A stretch of DNA of 64,000 bases, taken from JBMNCQ01 sp049366715. Its GTDB lineage: Bacteria; Bacillota; Peptococcia; Peptococcales; BICA1-8. Location of the stretch: contig JBMNCQ010000020.1 of the NCBI GenBank assembly GCA_049366715.1, positions 1 to 64,000 of the forward strand. The letters run 5' to 3'. The translations under genes were made by a program, and so were the position numbers. Of the stretch, positions 27,224 through 36,439 are shown in pieces. Position 1 is the first letter of the stretch, and the number at the start of each line of letters is the position of its first letter. The notes below the pieces were generated by a model that was not told the DNA's origin, did not search any database, and worked only from the letters and a program-made list of their open reading frames with translations.

Positions 27224-27297
27224 TAGTTGAAAAATGAAATATTGAGTAATTCTAAGAATTAGTTAGTTATAAGGGAAAAGACTCTAAATTAAGGGGG

Positions 27298-28008
27298 TTA
27301 AACCGACATTGCAAAGTCTGACTTGATGCTTATAGAAATGTTTTCATCCCACATTTTTTTATATGAGGGCATGAGCTTATCCTGGAATGATTGTATTCCC
27401 GAAAGTTTGGGGATTTCTGCGTTAATTTCGTCTACCTTTGTTTTGATATTCTGTTCGGTTGTGCTGTCATTACCTTCATCATCCTCATTGTTTTTTATAG
27501 GGCTATGAATGTTCTTCTTGAACAAGTCGTGGAGGTCTACATAAGAATTGATATAAACAACATTGAATACGCTATCGATATCGAAAAAACCTCCGCTGCT
27601 TGCCTTGATTTCTACGAGTTTATTCTTATCGCCACCCCATTGCATGGTGATTTCAGCGCGCTTTTCAAGTTTGTTGTGAACCGCTATTAATCTTATAAAA
27701 ATCCTCGTATCCGCACTACCTATAGCATCTTTGAGCTTTGCTCTCAATTTTTGGGTGTCTGGTGAGTCGGTATCTGTAATATAAATGCACACCGTGATTT
27801 CGATATTCACTGCCACATTCCTTTTGTGAAAATCAGAATCAATTAAGTCACGTTTACGAATATCCCTGTCAAAAAGATAACGCAGAGCAGACAGAAAATT
27901 AGTCTTTCCTATATCATTCATCCCGAAAAAGACGTTTTTGTTACCAATCTCCACCGTAATCTTGGCAAAGTTTCGGAAATTTTTGATTTCAATGGACTTA
28001 AATCTCAT
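27298..28008 (-). pseudogene. OLD-family ATP-dependent nuclease, N-terminal fragment (GajA-like)
   Basis: The 236 residues start with IEIKNFRNFAK and carry the Walker A GMNDIGKTNFL (about residues 29-39), typical of OLD/RecF-like ATPases. The ABC signature, Walker B and TOPRIM nuclease parts are missing; the fragment ends where IS-derived sequence begins. It lies 15 bases after hsdR with AGGAGA before its ATG, so it was the next gene in the restriction operon. With the UvrD-like helicase it makes a Gabija-type pair, now dead. Confidence 0.8.
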
Positions 28009-28023
28009 AAGGCGATTTCTCCT

Positions 28024-31000
28024 TTAGTCGGCGTACTTCTTAAAATTCTCTGCCTGCTCCAGAACCTTTTCGAACACTTCCTCATCCCATTCGGGCGGAT
28101 ATCCGTTTTTATAAAGCAGGACGGTCAAGTCCATATTCAACTGGTTCTTGATGTCGGCACGGGTAGACCAGTCGGCGAACTGCGCTTTATCGTCAACCAG
28201 TATTTTTATTTCTTTGGCGAGCACAAGGCATTTCTCATCGGCATATGGGAAGCCATGATCGTCTCGTACTTTGACGAGAATGTCATAGAACGCCTTCTCC
28301 TCATAGGTAATACCCATCGCCTCGAAAGAAATTTTGTCAGCATGGAGGTCGGAGAAGATTTTAATTAGCTCATCCGATAATCCGTTAATAAAATCGGCGA
28401 CGACCTCGCTCGTGAACACCAGCTTGTCGCGGTCGTTATAATTATCAATGACTGCTTTTAGCCGTTTGTCAAACTCAATCCCCTTGACCTTGTTGACCTT
28501 TCCGTAGCCGGATATCGCCTTGCGGAGCAGCTTCAAAAGGGCGTTGAATTTAGAAATCGGCAAGTTGACTTCGTCCAGCTGTTTCATAAACTCTTCACTG
28601 AATAGGTCTTCCGGCTTGCCTGCGTTGACGATATTTTCAATGCCCGTGCAAATAATAGCGTCCTGTACCATCTTCTCAACCACGCGGTTCATCACTTCGG
28701 CGTCGGGTGCATCGCCTTTTGTCTGCTTATAAATGATGGAGCGGATGGCAAGGTAGAACTGCGCCTTTGCCGTTTCGGTTTCTGTCAATTCTCCGGACGG
28801 AAAGCAAATTTCATAAGCCGCTTTCATTTTGCGAGAGAGGCTCATAAAACGGCTTTCCATCTCTTTGCTAATTTGCACATACTCGGCGGCAGCATCTAAG
28901 CAGAGCAACCGTTCCAATGGTCCACCAGAGTAGAATTTTGTAGCGTCGAAATCATGAAGCAGCTCATCAATCAGAGCCAGATGATTGCGGAAAACTGCCA
29001 GTGCAACCGAAATTTCATCAATAGGGCTCTCATGCGGACTGCCATACTTCTTCAGGGCTTCGAGCATATCCTGCTTGATGCCGACATAGTCCACCACCAA
29101 GCCCATATCTTTGCCGTCAAAAACACGGTTGACCCGGGAAATCGTCTGAATCAGCGTATGCTTCTGCAAAGGCTTGTCTATATACATAACCGCCAGGGAC
29201 GGCACGTCAAAGCCCGTAATCCACATATCGACGACGATAGCAATCTTGAAATTGGAGTTGTTGTTTTTGAACTGCCTATCGAGCATCTGCCGGTAATCCT
29301 TTGTGCCGCAGAGGTCGTACAGTTCCTTCTCGTCGTTATCTCCTTGGGTCGCCACGAGCTTGATTTTCTCAAGCGGCATCAGCTTCTCCAACTGGGACTT
29401 TGAGAGGACGGCGTCGTTTTCAGATTTGCGTGGTTTATTCCAGTCGGGGCGAAGCGCAACAATTTCTTTCAGTAAACGGTAAGCAAGCGTCCTGTCGGCG
29501 CAGACAATCATAGCTTTTTGCACGATTTCAGGCTTCTGTACGGTCAACGCTTCATAATGAGTAACGATGTCTGCCGCCAGTTTCTTCATGCGTTCAGGAT
29601 GACCGAGGACGCGCTTCATTTCGCTCATCGCTCGCTTGCTCTCCTCAACCTGTTCAGGATTGGAGCCTTCCTCGGTACATTTATCGTAATATTTCTGTAT
29701 TTCCCGCGCCTGTTCGTCTGAGAGGATAACCCTCGCCAAACGCGGCTCATAAGCGATGCGGACGGTGATTCCATCATCGCTGGACTCTTTCATCGTATAA
29801 CTGTCCACGACCTCGCCGAACACGGCAATAGTTTCGTCAATCGGTGTCCCCGTGAACCCACAGTAGGTCGCTCGCGGAAAGCTGTCACGCAGATACTTGG
29901 CAAAGCCGTATGTAGTAAATATGCCCTTATCGTTTTTTTTCAGCTTTGAGCCCACACCTGTTTGTGTCCGATGTGCCTCATCGGAAATACAGATGATGTT
30001 GGAGCGATTGGATAGCAAGCCTGTCGATTCGCAGAACTTTTGAATCGTTGTCAGAAACACGCCACCGCTTTCTGCGCCGGTTACGCTATAAGACGCCGAT
30101 TCTTCCGCCACTTTTGGAAGGTTAGATATTTCAACACCTAATACCTTCTGCAAGTCATTCCGGCTCTCAATGCTCCGTACATTGTTATCGTGCAGATAGC
30201 GTTTGGAGGATACAAACAGTTCTGAAGTCTGCCTGTCCAAATCCTCGCGGTCGGTGATGATGACCACCGTCGGGTTCTCAAAAGCGTCTCGATCGCGCAA
30301 GGCGAGTAAACGGGAGAGAAACAGCATCGTATAGGTTTTGCCACAGCCGGTTGCGCCGAAGTATGTACCGCCCTTGCCGTCGCCTTCGGGTCTCATGTGC
30401 TTTTTGATATTCTCAAACATCTTCCCTGCTGCAAAGAACTGCGGATAGCGGGCAACGATAACCGTTTTTTTTGTGCTGTCATCCGGATAGTAGACAAAGT
30501 CACGAAGGATGTTGATAACGCGGTCTTTATCAAATGCGCCCTTAATCATAGTGAGAAGAGCGGCGATGCCGTTGCTGACTTTTTCTTCGTCGTTAATCTT
30601 GTTCCATGCATAGTAATATTCATACGGCGTGAAGATACTGCCCATTCGGGTATTGGCGCCATCGCTGATAACAGAAAGAAAACAATATTTCATCAGCTTG
30701 GGAATATCGCGACAGTAACGGATGGTTATCTGCTCCCAGGCGTCGTGAATAGTTGTGTTCTCCTTGACAGCGGACTTGAACTCGAAAATCGCTACGGGAA
30801 TGCCGTTGATGAACAGAATCAAGTCCGGGCGACGCAGACGCTCGCCTTGCACCGAATACTGGTTGACCACCTTGAAGACGTTATTTCCCGGCACATCAAA
30901 GTCTATGTAATTGATATGTAAGGCAAGTTTACCGGGGTCGTCGCGCAACAGGTCAAAGCCCTCGTTTACTAGCAGGAAAGCATCGCAGTTGCCTTGATAT

Positions 31001-31239
31001 AGCGGCGCAGAAGAAATATTCTCAAGGCGGCCGATGACCTTTTCTGTTTCTGCTGCCGTAAGGCCGGGATAATGGGCGGAGAGGTAAGAACGCAGGTCGT
31101 CCTCAAGCAATATCTCTTCAAACCCACGGTGAATCGTCTCGCCGAGGACATAATCATAGCCCTGTTCGGTGAACAGGCTGATAATCGCCGATTCCAGTTT
31201 GGATTCGGTGAATTGACCTCGTATAAAATTCAAATCCAC
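28024..31239 (-). CDS. hsdR: type I restriction enzyme, R subunit (HsdR)
   Basis: HsdR translocates DNA and cuts at a distance when target sites are unmethylated. It has an N-terminal PD-(D/E)xK nuclease (DLILFINGIPVAIFEFKSA), a superfamily-2 motor with GATGCGKT (I), ISDEAHRT (II) and QTISRVNRVF (VI), and a helical C-terminus. I prefer the GTG at 31239, seven bases after GAGGTG, to the ATG at 31254, which overlaps the rhuM stop and has a poor ribosome site. Length is about 1071 residues, normal for HsdR. The gene appears intact. Confidence 0.93.
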   Translation of the reverse strand: MDLNFIRGQFTESKLESAIISLFTEQGYDYVLGETIHRGFEEILLEDDLRSYLSAHYPGLTAAETEKVIGRLENISSAPLYQGNCDAFLLVNEGFDLLRDDPGKLALHINYIDFDVPGNNVFKVVNQYSVQGERLRRPDLILFINGIPVAIFEFKSAVKENTTIHDAWEQITIRYCRDIPKLMKYCFLSVISDGANTRMGSIFTPYEYYYAWNKINDEEKVSNGIAALLTMIKGAFDKDRVINILRDFVYYPDDSTKKTVIVARYPQFFAAGKMFENIKKHMRPEGDGKGGTYFGATGCGKTYTMLFLSRLLALRDRDAFENPTVVIITDREDLDRQTSELFVSSKRYLHDNNVRSIESRNDLQKVLGVEISNLPKVAEESASYSVTGAESGGVFLTTIQKFCESTGLLSNRSNIICISDEAHRTQTGVGSKLKKNDKGIFTTYGFAKYLRDSFPRATYCGFTGTPIDETIAVFGEVVDSYTMKESSDDGITVRIAYEPRLARVILSDEQAREIQKYYDKCTEEGSNPEQVEESKRAMSEMKRVLGHPERMKKLAADIVTHYEALTVQKPEIVQKAMIVCADRTLAYRLLKEIVALRPDWNKPRKSENDAVLSKSQLEKLMPLEKIKLVATQGDNDEKELYDLCGTKDYRQMLDRQFKNNNSNFKIAIVVDMWITGFDVPSLAVMYIDKPLQKHTLIQTISRVNRVFDGKDMGLVVDYVGIKQDMLEALKKYGSPHESPIDEISVALAVFRNHLALIDELLHDFDATKFYSGGPLERLLCLDAAAEYVQISKEMESRFMSLSRKMKAAYEICFPSGELTETETAKAQFYLAIRSIIYKQTKGDAPDAEVMNRVVEKMVQDAIICTGIENIVNAGKPEDLFSEEFMKQLDEVNLPISKFNALLKLLRKAISGYGKVNKVKGIEFDKRLKAVIDNYNDRDKLVFTSEVVADFINGLSDELIKIFSDLHADKISFEAMGITYEEKAFYDILVKVRDDHGFPYADEKCLVLAKEIKILVDDKAQFADWSTRADIKNQLNMDLTVLLYKNGYPPEWDEEVFEKVLEQAENFKKYAD

Positions 31240-31250
31240 GGCGTTACACC

Positions 31251-32294
31251 TCATTTCTTTGGTTTGCGTTCCAACGATTCAATCTCGCGTAAGAACCGAT
31301 CATAGTCACTTTCAAAAAGCCTGTCCTGCACAATGCGGTATTTCTCAAACTCTGTTTCTGCATGGAGCTTTGCCTGCTCGTGTGTGATTTTTCCCGGACC
31401 CATAAGGATTTCATTTCCGTTAAACTCTAAAAAACCGTCAAGTCTTTTCGACCAATCCTGCATACTCATCGGGATTTTTCGTTCGGCCTGCAACTCAGCA
31501 TAGTCCAGATACAGCGAAACTATGCGCTCCAAATAAGATATTTCTTTGTCGTTCAAATAGTTTTTAGCAATAGAAACATCCGCTTTGACGATTTTCCCAT
31601 CCGGGGCAGCTTCCCAAATGGTCAGACCCATATGCTCTTTTTCAGCATCGGCGCGCTCAACAATCAATTCTGCTGCCGTGTGTCTATGAACAGCCCAGTG
31701 CATTTTATTCTGCACCATTTTGAAAAACTCTTTTGTGGTTTTCGCGTCTTTGTCATAATCAAACGCCGTGGCGTAAAGGTCGGTGACTTTCTGATAAAAC
31801 TTGCGCTCAGAGAGGCGTATCTCTCGTATATACTGCAGTTGGCGGTCAAAATATTCATCCGTGAACATGTGCCCTTTTTTCAGGCGTTCTTTGTCCATTG
31901 TCCAACCTTGAATAGTGTAATCCTTTACAATCTGCCCCGCCCATTTGCGGAACTGCACAGCGCGGTCGTTGTTAACCTTAAAGCCAACGGCAATAGTCAT
32001 TTGCAGGTTGTAATGCTTTGTCTTATAATTTTTGCCGTCGGCGGCAGTTATTAAGTATTCCTTAATAACTGAATCGGGGGCAAGCTCGCCGTCGGCAAAA
32101 ATGCGTTTAATATGCTGATTCACGGCAGCAACAGTAATATCATACAGTTCCGCCATCATTTTTTGTGTAAGCCAGATGTTTTCTTCCTGATAACGCATTT
32201 CAAAAGAACTCGCATCATCACCAATGGCGGCAATATAAGTGAGATATTCTGCCGCACTGCTGTGAATACTGACTTCGCCCTTCTTTTTCGCCAT
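31251..32294 (-). CDS. rhuM: RhuM family protein (virulence-protein RhuM-like)
   Basis: A 347-residue protein of the RhuM/Fic-related family whose biochemical role is not settled. The N-terminal part with WLTQKMMAELYDITVAAVNQHI looks like a winged-helix DNA-binding domain, followed by KHYNLQMTIAVGFKVNNDRAVQFRKWA. RhuM genes are often placed inside type I restriction operons, as here between hsdS and hsdR. Its end is 12 bases from the hsdR GTG. Possible roles are regulation or accessory defence; neither is shown by the sequence. Confidence 0.88.
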   Translation of the reverse strand: MAKKKGEVSIHSSAAEYLTYIAAIGDDASSFEMRYQEENIWLTQKMMAELYDITVAAVNQHIKRIFADGELAPDSVIKEYLITAADGKNYKTKHYNLQMTIAVGFKVNNDRAVQFRKWAGQIVKDYTIQGWTMDKERLKKGHMFTDEYFDRQLQYIREIRLSERKFYQKVTDLYATAFDYDKDAKTTKEFFKMVQNKMHWAVHRHTAAELIVERADAEKEHMGLTIWEAAPDGKIVKADVSIAKNYLNDKEISYLERIVSLYLDYAELQAERKIPMSMQDWSKRLDGFLEFNGNEILMGPGKITHEQAKLHAETEFEKYRIVQDRLFESDYDRFLREIESLERKPKK

Positions 32295-32360
32295 AACGTA
32301 ACCCCCAATTGTGCAGACACTGTCTCCGCTTTTTCAAATACTCGCAACGTGTTGCAAATT

Positions 32361-33485
32361 TTACGCGCCCACTGCTTCAAGCGAGCCTTTTATCAGTATT
32401 GGGCAGATGTCTTTTATCTGTGCCTTCATTTTCTCGTTTATTTCCCGCCGCGTGAGGTAGGAATTGTATATGTTCACAATCGACTGCTGAACGTCGACAT
32501 CGGGGATAGGGATTTTTACTTCGCGCATATCGTCCCATCCGAAGGTCTCTCGTGCGCTGCCCCACGAATGGAAGCGGGTATAGCGGTCAAACTCAGAGCG
32601 GATAAAGAACAACATCAGGTATTCAGGCAACAGCCGCTCTGTTTCCGTGCCGAACACAGTAGAGATGGAAGACACGAGATAGGTTTCATCAGAGCCGTTG
32701 AAGCCGAGTGACATCTTATCCCCACGCCTTGAGGTGTCGGGAACGTAGGCGATGTACTTCGGCGGTACGACCTTGTAATTGCCAAGACTCACGCCGTTCA
32801 TATCCGCTTTTGTTTCAATCATCGCCTTGCTGACGGCAAGTCCTCTGACCGACTCAGCACCAAGCCCGATACCGTTGCGTTCATCGCTCTGACGGATATA
32901 TTCACCAATGGCGGTTTGCGGCATTTCACGCCGAAGCCGCTCGATGTAGGCGTCACAGGTCAGCTTCAAATCCTCCAGCCCAATCTCGTACGTCTGCTGA
33001 TTGGCGAGCATAGCGTTATAAACATTTACATATTTCTGCTGAACAGAAACAGAAGGCAAAAGTATAGTGGTTTCGCAAAATGTATCCCACGAAAAAACTT
33101 CTGTAGAGCTACCCCAAGATAAAAACTCGGCTTTTCTATCCCACTCCTGTCTGCTTAAGTACATAAATAGATATTTAGGAAGCACAATTTTTCGCGCCTC
33201 GTCTTTTATCCTAAAAATCATATTGTTAAAAGTAGTTATATATGTGATATTCGAGTCATTATAACCTAGCCCGAGTTTTCTGCTTCCCCTGGGATTGTAA
33301 ACAAAGAAATCCGGCTTTACAATATAAAATGTTTTAAGGTCTTTACTCGCGGTATCTCCTTTCATCACTCTAATTTCTTTATCGATATTGACTCCAATAG
33401 TGCTATCTTCCTTGTATTTCCCATCACTGTTTCGGATAAAGCACAGTTCTATTAATTCACCGAAAGCATATTTAGTCAATCCCAT
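32361..33485 (-). CDS. hsdS: type I restriction-modification specificity subunit (HsdS)
   Basis: HsdS decides which DNA sequence the complex methylates or cuts. The 374 residues contain two target-recognition halves; each ends in a similar block (FLSWGSSTEVFSWDTFCETTI near 120-140 and FHSWGSARETFGWDDM near 300-320), followed by conserved VQQ-containing helices. The ATG at 33485 follows AGGGGGA; it overlaps the end of hsdM by 14 bases. The recognition sequence cannot be read from this. Confidence 0.9.
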   Translation of the reverse strand: MGLTKYAFGELIELCFIRNSDGKYKEDSTIGVNIDKEIRVMKGDTASKDLKTFYIVKPDFFVYNPRGSRKLGLGYNDSNITYITTFNNMIFRIKDEARKIVLPKYLFMYLSRQEWDRKAEFLSWGSSTEVFSWDTFCETTILLPSVSVQQKYVNVYNAMLANQQTYEIGLEDLKLTCDAYIERLRREMPQTAIGEYIRQSDERNGIGLGAESVRGLAVSKAMIETKADMNGVSLGNYKVVPPKYIAYVPDTSRRGDKMSLGFNGSDETYLVSSISTVFGTETERLLPEYLMLFFIRSEFDRYTRFHSWGSARETFGWDDMREVKIPIPDVDVQQSIVNIYNSYLTRREINEKMKAQIKDICPILIKGSLEAVGA

Positions 33486-35049
33486 AACCAATCCCCCTGA
33501 ACGCTTCTTCGAGCATGGTCTGAGACTGCTTTTCCGACTTCATGACTTCACGCATTTCGCCTTGGATACGAGCCATTTCCTTAGCATAGTCAATATCCAT
33601 GTCGCGGTCGATAAATTCTATATACTTGCTCGGTGCAAGGGAGTAGTTCTGCGCCGCAATTTCCGCTTTCGTCGCCGAGCGACACAGTTCCGGTACATCG
33701 GCATAGCCTTCGCCAGTCTGCCAGTCGGTATAAATTTTCTTGACAGCGGCTATCTGCTCGTCCGAAAACTGAACGTACTTTTTCTCGTATATGTTCTCAT
33801 TCCAACGGCGCAGGTCGATGAGCAGGACTTCGCCTTGGCGATTGCGCAGTTGACGTCCGTTCAAGCTGCAGTTTTTTTTGTTGTTGTTCAATATCCAGAG
33901 CGTGACGGAGATGTCCGTGGAATAGAACATCTCGCGGGGAAGGACGACAATCGCCTCCACCTTGTCATTCTCAATAAGCGCCTTGCGGATTTCGCCCTCC
34001 ACGCCGCTGGCGTTCAACGCGCCGTTGGCGAGTAGGAAACCTGCGATACCGTTCGACACGTCGAGTTTCGAGAGCATATGTAAAATCCACGCATAGTTGG
34101 CATTGGACACAGGGGGAACGGGATAGCCATCCCATCGCAGATCTCCGTTCAAGTTGTCCTGCGTCACGCCCTGCGCCTTCAGCTTCAAATTAAATGGCGG
34201 ATTCGCCATAATGAAGTCAACCTTTTTATCCCTATGTAAATCCTCGGCAAAGGTTGATTCAGGGCGTTCACCAAGGTTATGAGAAATTCCGCGTATAGCA
34301 AGGTTCATCTTTGCAAGCCGCCAAGTATCTGGATTGCGCTCCTGCCCAACTACCGAAACTTTCAAGCGGTCGCCGTTATGACGTTCCACGAACTTGATAG
34401 AGGAAACAAACATACCCGCCGAACCGCAGCACGGGTCGTACACGATGCCGGAATACGGCTCTATGATTTCCGCAATAAGCTGAACGATACTCGCGGGCGT
34501 ATAGAATTCGCCTTTTTCGTTACCTGTCCCGGAGTCGATGGCGAACACCTGCAGGAAGTATTCATAAACGCGCCCGATTAAGTCGCGGTCGTGAAAACGT
34601 TCCTCGTTGATTTTATCAATCTCAGAAATGAGCGCGGACATCTGCTCAGGGCGAGTGCCGAGCGTGGTATAAAAGTTCTGGGGCAATGCGCCTTTCAGCG
34701 GCGGGTTGCCGTCCTCTATGTCCTTCATGGCGGTGTCGATGATAACCGCGATATCGTCCTGCTTTGCGTTTTTGACAATATAGCTCCACCGTGAGGTTTC
34801 GTTCAGGTAGAACACGTTCTCGGACAGATAAAAGGACTTTTTCTCCAAGAACGCCGAAACATCGCCGTACTGCGCGATAATCTCGGCGCGGCGCTTGTGG
34901 AACTTGTCCCCGGCAAATTTGAGGAACACCAAGCCCATGACTGCGTCGCGGTTCTTTTCGTTGCCGCCGACCGTCCCGCGCAGGACGTTGCGGCAGTTCC
35001 ACATTATTGATTCAAGGGACTGCTCTTGTACTTTTGTTGTTTTAGCCAT
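33472..35049 (-). CDS. hsdM: type I restriction-modification methyltransferase subunit (HsdM)
   Basis: HsdM is an adenine-N6 methyltransferase. The helical N-domain (LESIMWNCRNVLRG) is followed by the SAM-binding region (YDPCCGSAGMF) and the catalytic NPPF (FIMANPPFNLK). The ATG at 35049 has GGAG seven bases upstream; the longer frame to 35148 overlaps the regulator gene and is spurious. It is the first enzyme gene of the operon. Length is 525 residues, normal. Confidence 0.94.
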   Translation of the reverse strand: MAKTTKVQEQSLESIMWNCRNVLRGTVGGNEKNRDAVMGLVFLKFAGDKFHKRRAEIIAQYGDVSAFLEKKSFYLSENVFYLNETSRWSYIVKNAKQDDIAVIIDTAMKDIEDGNPPLKGALPQNFYTTLGTRPEQMSALISEIDKINEERFHDRDLIGRVYEYFLQVFAIDSGTGNEKGEFYTPASIVQLIAEIIEPYSGIVYDPCCGSAGMFVSSIKFVERHNGDRLKVSVVGQERNPDTWRLAKMNLAIRGISHNLGERPESTFAEDLHRDKKVDFIMANPPFNLKLKAQGVTQDNLNGDLRWDGYPVPPVSNANYAWILHMLSKLDVSNGIAGFLLANGALNASGVEGEIRKALIENDKVEAIVVLPREMFYSTDISVTLWILNNNKKNCSLNGRQLRNRQGEVLLIDLRRWNENIYEKKYVQFSDEQIAAVKKIYTDWQTGEGYADVPELCRSATKAEIAAQNYSLAPSKYIEFIDRDMDIDYAKEMARIQGEMREVMKSEKQSQTMLEEAFRGIGYGID

Positions 35050-35071
35050 TCTTTTTCTCCACTCTTTACGC

Positions 35072-35308
35072 TTAAGATTTATCTCTTTCAATTGTCTGAT
35101 CTGTCTGATCCGGCACCAACTCCATAATATCACAGAAATCCACGCCAAGAATGGTGCACACCTTTATCAGAACATCCATACTTACGTTTTCATGATTTGA
35201 CAGTTTGGCAATGGTTGTTGAGCTTAGTCCTACAGCCAACTGCAAATCTTTCTTTTTCATGTCTCTGTCGATAAGAAGCTTCCAAAGCTTTTTATAACTT
35301 ACTCGCAT
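35072..35308 (-). CDS. XRE-type HTH regulator of the restriction operon
   Basis: A 78-residue protein that is essentially one helix-turn-helix domain (KKLWKLLIDRDMKKKDLQLAVGLSSTTIAKL, then VLIKVCTILGVDFCDIMELV). Position and size fit a controller protein for restriction-modification. The ATG at 35308 has GGGTGG before it. It is first in the operon, 22 bases before hsdM. An 8-bp palindrome GCATATGC between the -35 and -10 elements of its promoter may be its operator. Confidence 0.85.
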   Translation of the reverse strand: MRVSYKKLWKLLIDRDMKKKDLQLAVGLSSTTIAKLSNHENVSMDVLIKVCTILGVDFCDIMELVPDQTDQTIERDKS

Positions 35309-35347
35309 AGTCGCCACCCATTTTCTAAGCTTTTTAAGTTTCAACTT

Positions 35348-35377
35348 ATTATACCAAAATTTGCATATGCTTTACAA
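35348..35377 (-). promoter_or_regulatory. promoter of the defence operon
   Basis: TTGTAA (-35, 35372-35377) and TATAAT (-10, 35348-35353) on the minus strand are 18 bases apart. The spacer contains GCATATGC, a palindrome that a dimeric HTH regulator could bind. Confidence 0.6.
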
Positions 35378-35481
35378 TAACTTTTACGCATTTATAAAGA
35401 TTCCGTTTATGTTTATTCAGTATTTAAGCAGTTCTAAAGAAATATATGTAGCTATCTCCGACATTTTTGTGGTTATGGGGT

Positions 35482-35625
35482 GAATTGAAAGACGAGATGC
35501 CGCTTTGTAAAACGGGAAGCAATCTTTATAACAGACAAGTGAATATTTGTAAGCGAAACGCAGCTTTTGAAGCTCAAATGCAGGTTTTGTAAATGAAAAG
35601 CTACCTTTGTAACCAAATGCAGTTT
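35482..35625. repeat. degenerate 21/20-bp tandem repeat, seven units
   Basis: Seven consecutive units start at about 35482, 35503, 35524, 35545, 35566, 35586 and 35606. The loose consensus is TTTGTAA followed by an A-rich stretch and GCAG or similar. The array lies upstream of the defence operon promoter and holds no credible gene; the minus-strand reading frame through it is a by-product of the repeat. Confidence 0.65.
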
Positions 35626-35767
35626 AATTTTACAGAAAATTTGAGTTATGATAAAGAAAAACTGCATGCTAAAGGGAGACCACTTCCCTCTTGATTTTTT
35701 TTGTAATCGGAGAAGCCACCTCTACTTCAATCTATTAACGGTTGTTGGCAACGCAGTTCATTTTATT

Positions 35768-36150
35768 TTTTGAGAAGAATTGTTTTTAGGATGATATTAC
35801 TGGCGGGAACCTGTTCACATCCTAATTTTTCAAGGATTTCTTCTCCATGGTAAAAGCTGAACGTTTCGTATGGCGTACGATTGTTCAGTTTTTTTTTTAT
35901 AAGAATTGATGTGATTCATCATTAATTGAATGTCTGCTTGGGTCAGATCGTTAAAGGAAGTGCCCTTGGGAAGAATCCTTCGAAATTAAGTTCGTAATTG
36001 ACCTCAATGGCTCCTTTTTGCTAGGGCCTTCCAGCATCACAATAAAATATTTGTGTACGTTTACCGGGATTGTCAACCTAGCCAAATTCTATGGATTTCG
36101 GATTAGAAAAACTCGCTGCCATTGTCAGTTAAAATAATTTGAAATAGGTT
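35768..36150 (-). pseudogene. IS30-family transposase remnant
   Basis: The minus strand, with several frame changes, reads LTDNGSEF-like sequence, a QKGAIEVN motif, then MMNHINSYKKKLNNRTPYETFSFYHG-like C-terminal residues, which is the IS30 integrase C-terminal half. The frame is broken repeatedly, so it is dead. It joins directly to an unrelated IS3-type fragment at about 36150. Confidence 0.75.
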
Positions 36151-36425
36151 GAGCCGCTCCGGGAAACTTTAAGTAGTTTGCACATTTTCTCCAGAGAATG
36201 CCCGGATGCTTGCGCTTTAATAAATTTGTATCTATCAGTTATTGGTGCCGCTAGTTCTATGGTTTTATGAAAATGGCTACGGACTTTTTTAGGATTTCTA
36301 CCGTATCATTAGCATTCTGGAGGTCTTTTTCAGCTTTCTATTTTCGGCTTCAAGTTCGGCTAATCTTTTAGCAGGGGAATTATCTGGTTTTGTACTTGCT
36401 TTTGCCCAACGCCTAAGGCTGGTTT
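36151..36425 (-). pseudogene. IS3-type transposase remnant (OrfA end and OrfB start)
   Basis: The minus strand gives SPAKRLAELEAENRKLKK-like coiled-coil sequence, followed by ILKKSVAIFIKP and, after breaks, GHSLEKMCKLLKVSRSG. This is the junction of orfA and orfB of an IS3-family element. Only this short piece remains, with stops. Confidence 0.65.
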
Positions 36426-36439
36426 AGCCACGGCACTTA

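Larger units (their letters stand above)
26150..27230 (+). mobile_element. IS3-family element, truncated and inactive
   Basis: It contains orfA, a slippery A-AAA-AAG, and a broken orfB. The right end is cut: orfB runs after the second catalytic Asp into unrelated sequence from about 27165 (a segment with GAGGACAGTGTCCCC), so the third catalytic Glu is missing. It sits inside the OLD/helicase pair. No terminal inverted repeats or target duplication could be matched, consistent with a later deletion. Confidence 0.8.

Noticed and set aside
26150..27230. An intact IS with target-site duplication
   Set aside because: orfB is frameshifted and its end replaced by other sequence; matching terminal repeats could not be found.
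28954..29403. 149-codon plus-strand frame inside hsdR, and similar long frames at 30397-30921, 32112-32711 and 33388-34035
   Set aside because: All are antisense shadows of high-coding-density hsd and rhuM genes, without ribosome sites.
35482..35625. Possible CRISPR array
   Set aside because: Units are only 20-21 bases, contiguous and degenerate, with no constant repeat alternating with unique spacers and no cas genes.
35473..35667. A 64-codon minus-strand frame with periodic residues
   Set aside because: The periodicity comes from the 21-bp DNA repeat; no ribosome site and no promoter.
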